A stretch of 64,000 nucleotides of DNA from Collinsella aerofaciens (lineage in GTDB: Bacteria; Actinomycetota; Coriobacteriia; Coriobacteriales; Coriobacteriaceae), in contig NZ_JADPCJ010000002.1 in assembly GCF_015670795.1 (NCBI RefSeq), positions 1 through 64,000 on the forward strand, in the 5' to 3' direction. A program made the position numbers and the translations under genes. The notes under the pieces are model-generated. The model did not search any database. It was not told the origin of the DNA and was given only the letters and a program-made list of their open reading frames with translations. Shown piece after piece: positions 62,012 through 64,000 of this stretch. Each line of letters starts with the position of its first letter. Position 1 is the stretch's first letter.

Positions 62012-62207
62012 ATGTCTGGGCGCCTCATGTGCGCAAGAAAGAATATTACGCGGGAGTTCGGTAAACGGCAAGGAAAAACTCGTGGAGCATAATTCCTTCA
62101 TATTTAAACCCCTCAGCCCCTATCACCGTAAACGAATCGCAGCCGAGTGCCGTCGGCGACGCGTATACAATGGTGCGCGTCCTTTTATGCCAACACTGGG
62201 AGTAGAC

Positions 62208-62981
62208 ATGCTGCTCGCTATCGATATGGGAAACACGCAGACGGCCATGGGCCTGTTTGACGGAGACGAGCTGGTGCAGTCGTGGCGCATGCCCACCGAC
62301 CGCTCCTATACCGCCGACGAGATCCATGTGCGCCTGATGGGTTTCTTTAAGATGTACGGCCTTTCGCTCGACGCGGTCGACGCGATCGCCTTTGCCGGCG
62401 TGGTGCCGCAGCTCTCGCGCGAATGGCACGCCGTGGCCGACCGCATTGCCGCGGACGCCATCGTCATCGGGCCGCAGACGGCCGCGGTGACCAAGCTGCG
62501 CGCGGCGCGTCCCCAAGCCGTAGGCGCCGATCGCGTCGCTAACGCCGTTGCGGCCGAAACTTTCTACGGCGCGCCGGCAATCGTGGTGGACTTTGGCACC
62601 GCGACCAATATCGACGTCATCGATGAGGACGGTTATTACATTGGCGGAGCGATCGCGCCGGGCATTCGCATCTCCATGGACGCGCTTGCCGCCCGTGCCG
62701 CCAAGCTCGCCAGCGTGCCGCTCGAGGCGCCCGAGCACGCCATCGGCCGCGATACCGAGGAGTGCATCAAGGTCGGCGCCGTGATGGGCGCCGCCGCCAT
62801 GGCCGAAGGCCTGGTCGCGCGCATGAAGCGCGAGCTGGGCCGCGACGATGCCACCGTTATCGCCACGGGCGGCCTCGCCGGCATCGTCGCCGGCTCGACC
62901 GATGCCTTCGACGTGGTAGACGGCCAACTCACCATCAAGGGCATCTGCGAAATCTACCGCCGCATGCAGAAGCTGGGATAG
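62208..62981 (+). CDS. coaX: Type III pantothenate kinase
   Basis: The 257-residue enzyme has the CoaX signatures: DMGNTQTAMGLFDGDEL (phosphate-binding motif), GADRVANAVAA and VVDFGTATNIDVI with the catalytic aspartate region. It starts coenzyme A synthesis by phosphorylating pantothenate, with a monovalent cation and without feedback inhibition by CoA. ATG 62208 has GGGAG six bases upstream; ATG 62187 in frame is weaker. A TATACAAT box lies at 62164-62171. It ends 52 bases before a perfect palindrome that separates it from the convergent ATPase gene. Confidence 0.94.
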   Translation: MLLAIDMGNTQTAMGLFDGDELVQSWRMPTDRSYTADEIHVRLMGFFKMYGLSLDAVDAIAFAGVVPQLSREWHAVADRIAADAIVIGPQTAAVTKLRAARPQAVGADRVANAVAAETFYGAPAIVVDFGTATNIDVIDEDGYYIGGAIAPGIRISMDALAARAAKLASVPLEAPEHAIGRDTEECIKVGAVMGAAAMAEGLVARMKRELGRDDATVIATGGLAGIVAGSTDAFDVVDGQLTIKGICEIYRRMQKLG

Positions 62982-63033
62982 AGCAGGGGCTTAAGTCGAG
63001 CACGGGCGCGAGCGGCGAACTAGGCAACGCATC

Positions 63034-63082
63034 AGCCCTATTCCTCAAAATCGAAAAATTTTCAGTTTTGAGGAATAGGGCT
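63034..63082. repeat. Perfect 17-base-arm palindrome between convergent genes
   Basis: AGCCCTATTCCTCAAAA (63034-63050) and its exact complement (63066-63082) surround a 15-base AT-rich loop. It follows coaX and overlaps the region just before the DUF4143 stop, so it may serve both transcripts as a terminator. Confidence 0.85.
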
Positions 63083-63087
63083 TTCCG

Positions 63088-64000
63088 CTACGCCTCGCCG
63101 CACAACCACCTCGCCAGGTCCACGATCTGCACTCCGTCGCGATCCGTGGCCTCGTGATGCGTGCGGGCGAGAATCATCTTGGGATACGCATCGCCAATGC
63201 TCAGCAGTGGCGAAATCTCGCGTTCAAATGTCTTATCCGAGCTGATGTCGTCGCTCACCTGAATGTAGAGTTTCTCGCTCCGCTTGATTGCTACAAAGTC
63301 TATTTCCTTTTTATAGAGCACGCCGACGTATACCTCGTATCCGCGACGCAGCAGCTCGATTGCCACCATGTTCTCGTATACGCGTCCCCAATCCATATCA
63401 CGTGTACCAAGAAGCGCATATTTAAACGCATGGTCCGCCAGATAGTACTTCTCGCCGCTCTTAAGGTATTTTTTGCCGCGAATGTCGTACCGACGAACTT
63501 TATAGAAGGCAAACGCATCGCACAGGTACCCCATGTACGTGCCGACCGTCTTGTTCGTAATCTTTAGCCCATCCGCATTTAATGCATCAGTAATGTTGCG
63601 TGCCGACGTAATGCTGGAAACGTTGTCCATCATGTAATCGGCAATGCGCAGCAGCGCCGATTCGTTTCTCACGTTATGCCGCTGCACGATATCTCTCACA
63701 ATGAGCGTCTTGAAGACGTTGGAGAGATATTGATAGCGCTGCTCCTGCAGTGGATAAGGGTAAGAGCCGGACATACCGCCGGTTCTCGTGTACTCATCGA
63801 AGTCGCGGTCGACCTCGCCCTCGTCGCCATAGAGACGATACTCCTCAAACGAGAATGGGAAAACCTCGATCTCAAACGTACGCCCCGTAAAGAGCGTCGA
63901 CAGATCGCTCGACAGCAAAAAGGCATTCGATCCGGTAATGAATATGTCGTACTGCTCGGATGCGTGAAGGCTATTGATCGCACGCTCAAAACCGTCGCAC
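63088..64000 (-). CDS. DUF4143/AAA-type ATPase, 5' part outside the window
   Basis: The visible 303 residues are the C-terminal two thirds of a DUF4143-type ATPase. The segment YDIFITGSNAFLLSSDLSTL is the sensor-like part of the AAA domain; a helical winged-helix-like part follows, then the C-terminal DUF4143 domain with a nuclease-like motif (EIDFVAIKR with an upstream E). The Walker motifs lie beyond base 64000. These proteins are common mobile-genome or defence-associated ATPases of unknown target. The reading frame runs off the window end with no start in it. Confidence 0.85.
   Translation of the reverse strand, partial: CDGFERAINSLHASEQYDIFITGSNAFLLSSDLSTLFTGRTFEIEVFPFSFEEYRLYGDEGEVDRDFDEYTRTGGMSGSYPYPLQEQRYQYLSNVFKTLIVRDIVQRHNVRNESALLRIADYMMDNVSSITSARNITDALNADGLKITNKTVGTYMGYLCDAFAFYKVRRYDIRGKKYLKSGEKYYLADHAFKYALLGTRDMDWGRVYENMVAIELLRRGYEVYVGVLYKKEIDFVAIKRSEKLYIQVSDDISSDKTFEREISPLLSIGDAYPKMILARTHHEATDRDGVQIVDLARWLCGEA

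Larger units (their letters stand above)
61655..62207. other. Region holding a palindrome and the initiator tRNA
   Basis: Between the oxidoreductase and coaX. 61791-61845 is a TCTCGATCTGTAACA palindrome, and the tRNA with its terminator occupies 61895-62011. 62050-62200 holds the coaX promoter region with a possible TATACAAT -10 box (62164-62171). Confidence 0.7.

Overview
The window looks like a high-GC chromosome segment of a gut Coriobacteriia, most likely Collinsella or a close relative. The evidence is strong GC bias at third positions, GGAGG-type ribosome sites, GTG/TTG starts, LuxR-type two-component systems with HisKA_3-like kinases, an Ech-type [NiFe] hydrogenase, an LPxTG pilin-like adhesin and an NRAMP-related transporter resembling the Mg2+ transporter known from Eggerthella. 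The genus is inference; no rRNA is present.

Layout. 1-85: possible right end of an IS110-type element. 227-4525: plus-strand cassette of two zinc-ribbon proteins, an SPFH/YdjI-like protein and a lipoprotein. 4719-8718: minus-strand operon of a degenerate membrane sensor, a histidine kinase and a LuxR-type regulator. 8979-12031: 6-phospho-beta-glucosidase, a DUF4867-like protein and LuxS. 12183-18172: sugar operon (FGGY kinase, split transketolase, fucose-isomerase-like enzyme) with its LacI regulator. 18400-20368: nucleoside hydrolase and ribokinase. 20555-22798: membrane acyltransferase with an SGNH domain. 23304-32576: minus-strand run of NRAMP-like transporter, MgtE-like sensor protein, inactive-looking NodB protein, PRC-barrel and YtxH proteins, a lone cyanophycin-synthetase-type N-domain protein, a CorC-type protein and a hemolysin-III-type protein. 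32763-35185: alpha/beta hydrolase and a DUF362 ferredoxin-like protein. 35295-44110: two ABC export systems and a divergent two-component system. 44687-52090: a 2467-residue LPTTG surface protein. 52810-58487: five-gene Ech hydrogenase operon with a fused EchA-EchB. 58773-64000: solitary IS3-type helix-turn-helix protein, old-yellow-enzyme-type oxidoreductase, initiator tRNA, CoaX and a truncated DUF4143 ATPase.

How the genes work together. The sugar operon reads as isomerase, then kinase, then two-part transketolase, so an aldopentose-like sugar is probably isomerised, phosphorylated and cleaved. The nucleoside hydrolase and ribokinase salvage ribose. Ech couples ferredoxin oxidation to H2 release and ion pumping. 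The NRAMP-like and MgtE-like genes form a probable Mg2+ unit.

The most unusual signal is non-coding. Several families of palindromic elements punctuate gene ends. Two of them flank the giant adhesin gene in mirrored order (A-B-gene-B-A), share a terminator-like core, and carry different but internally complementary outer arms.
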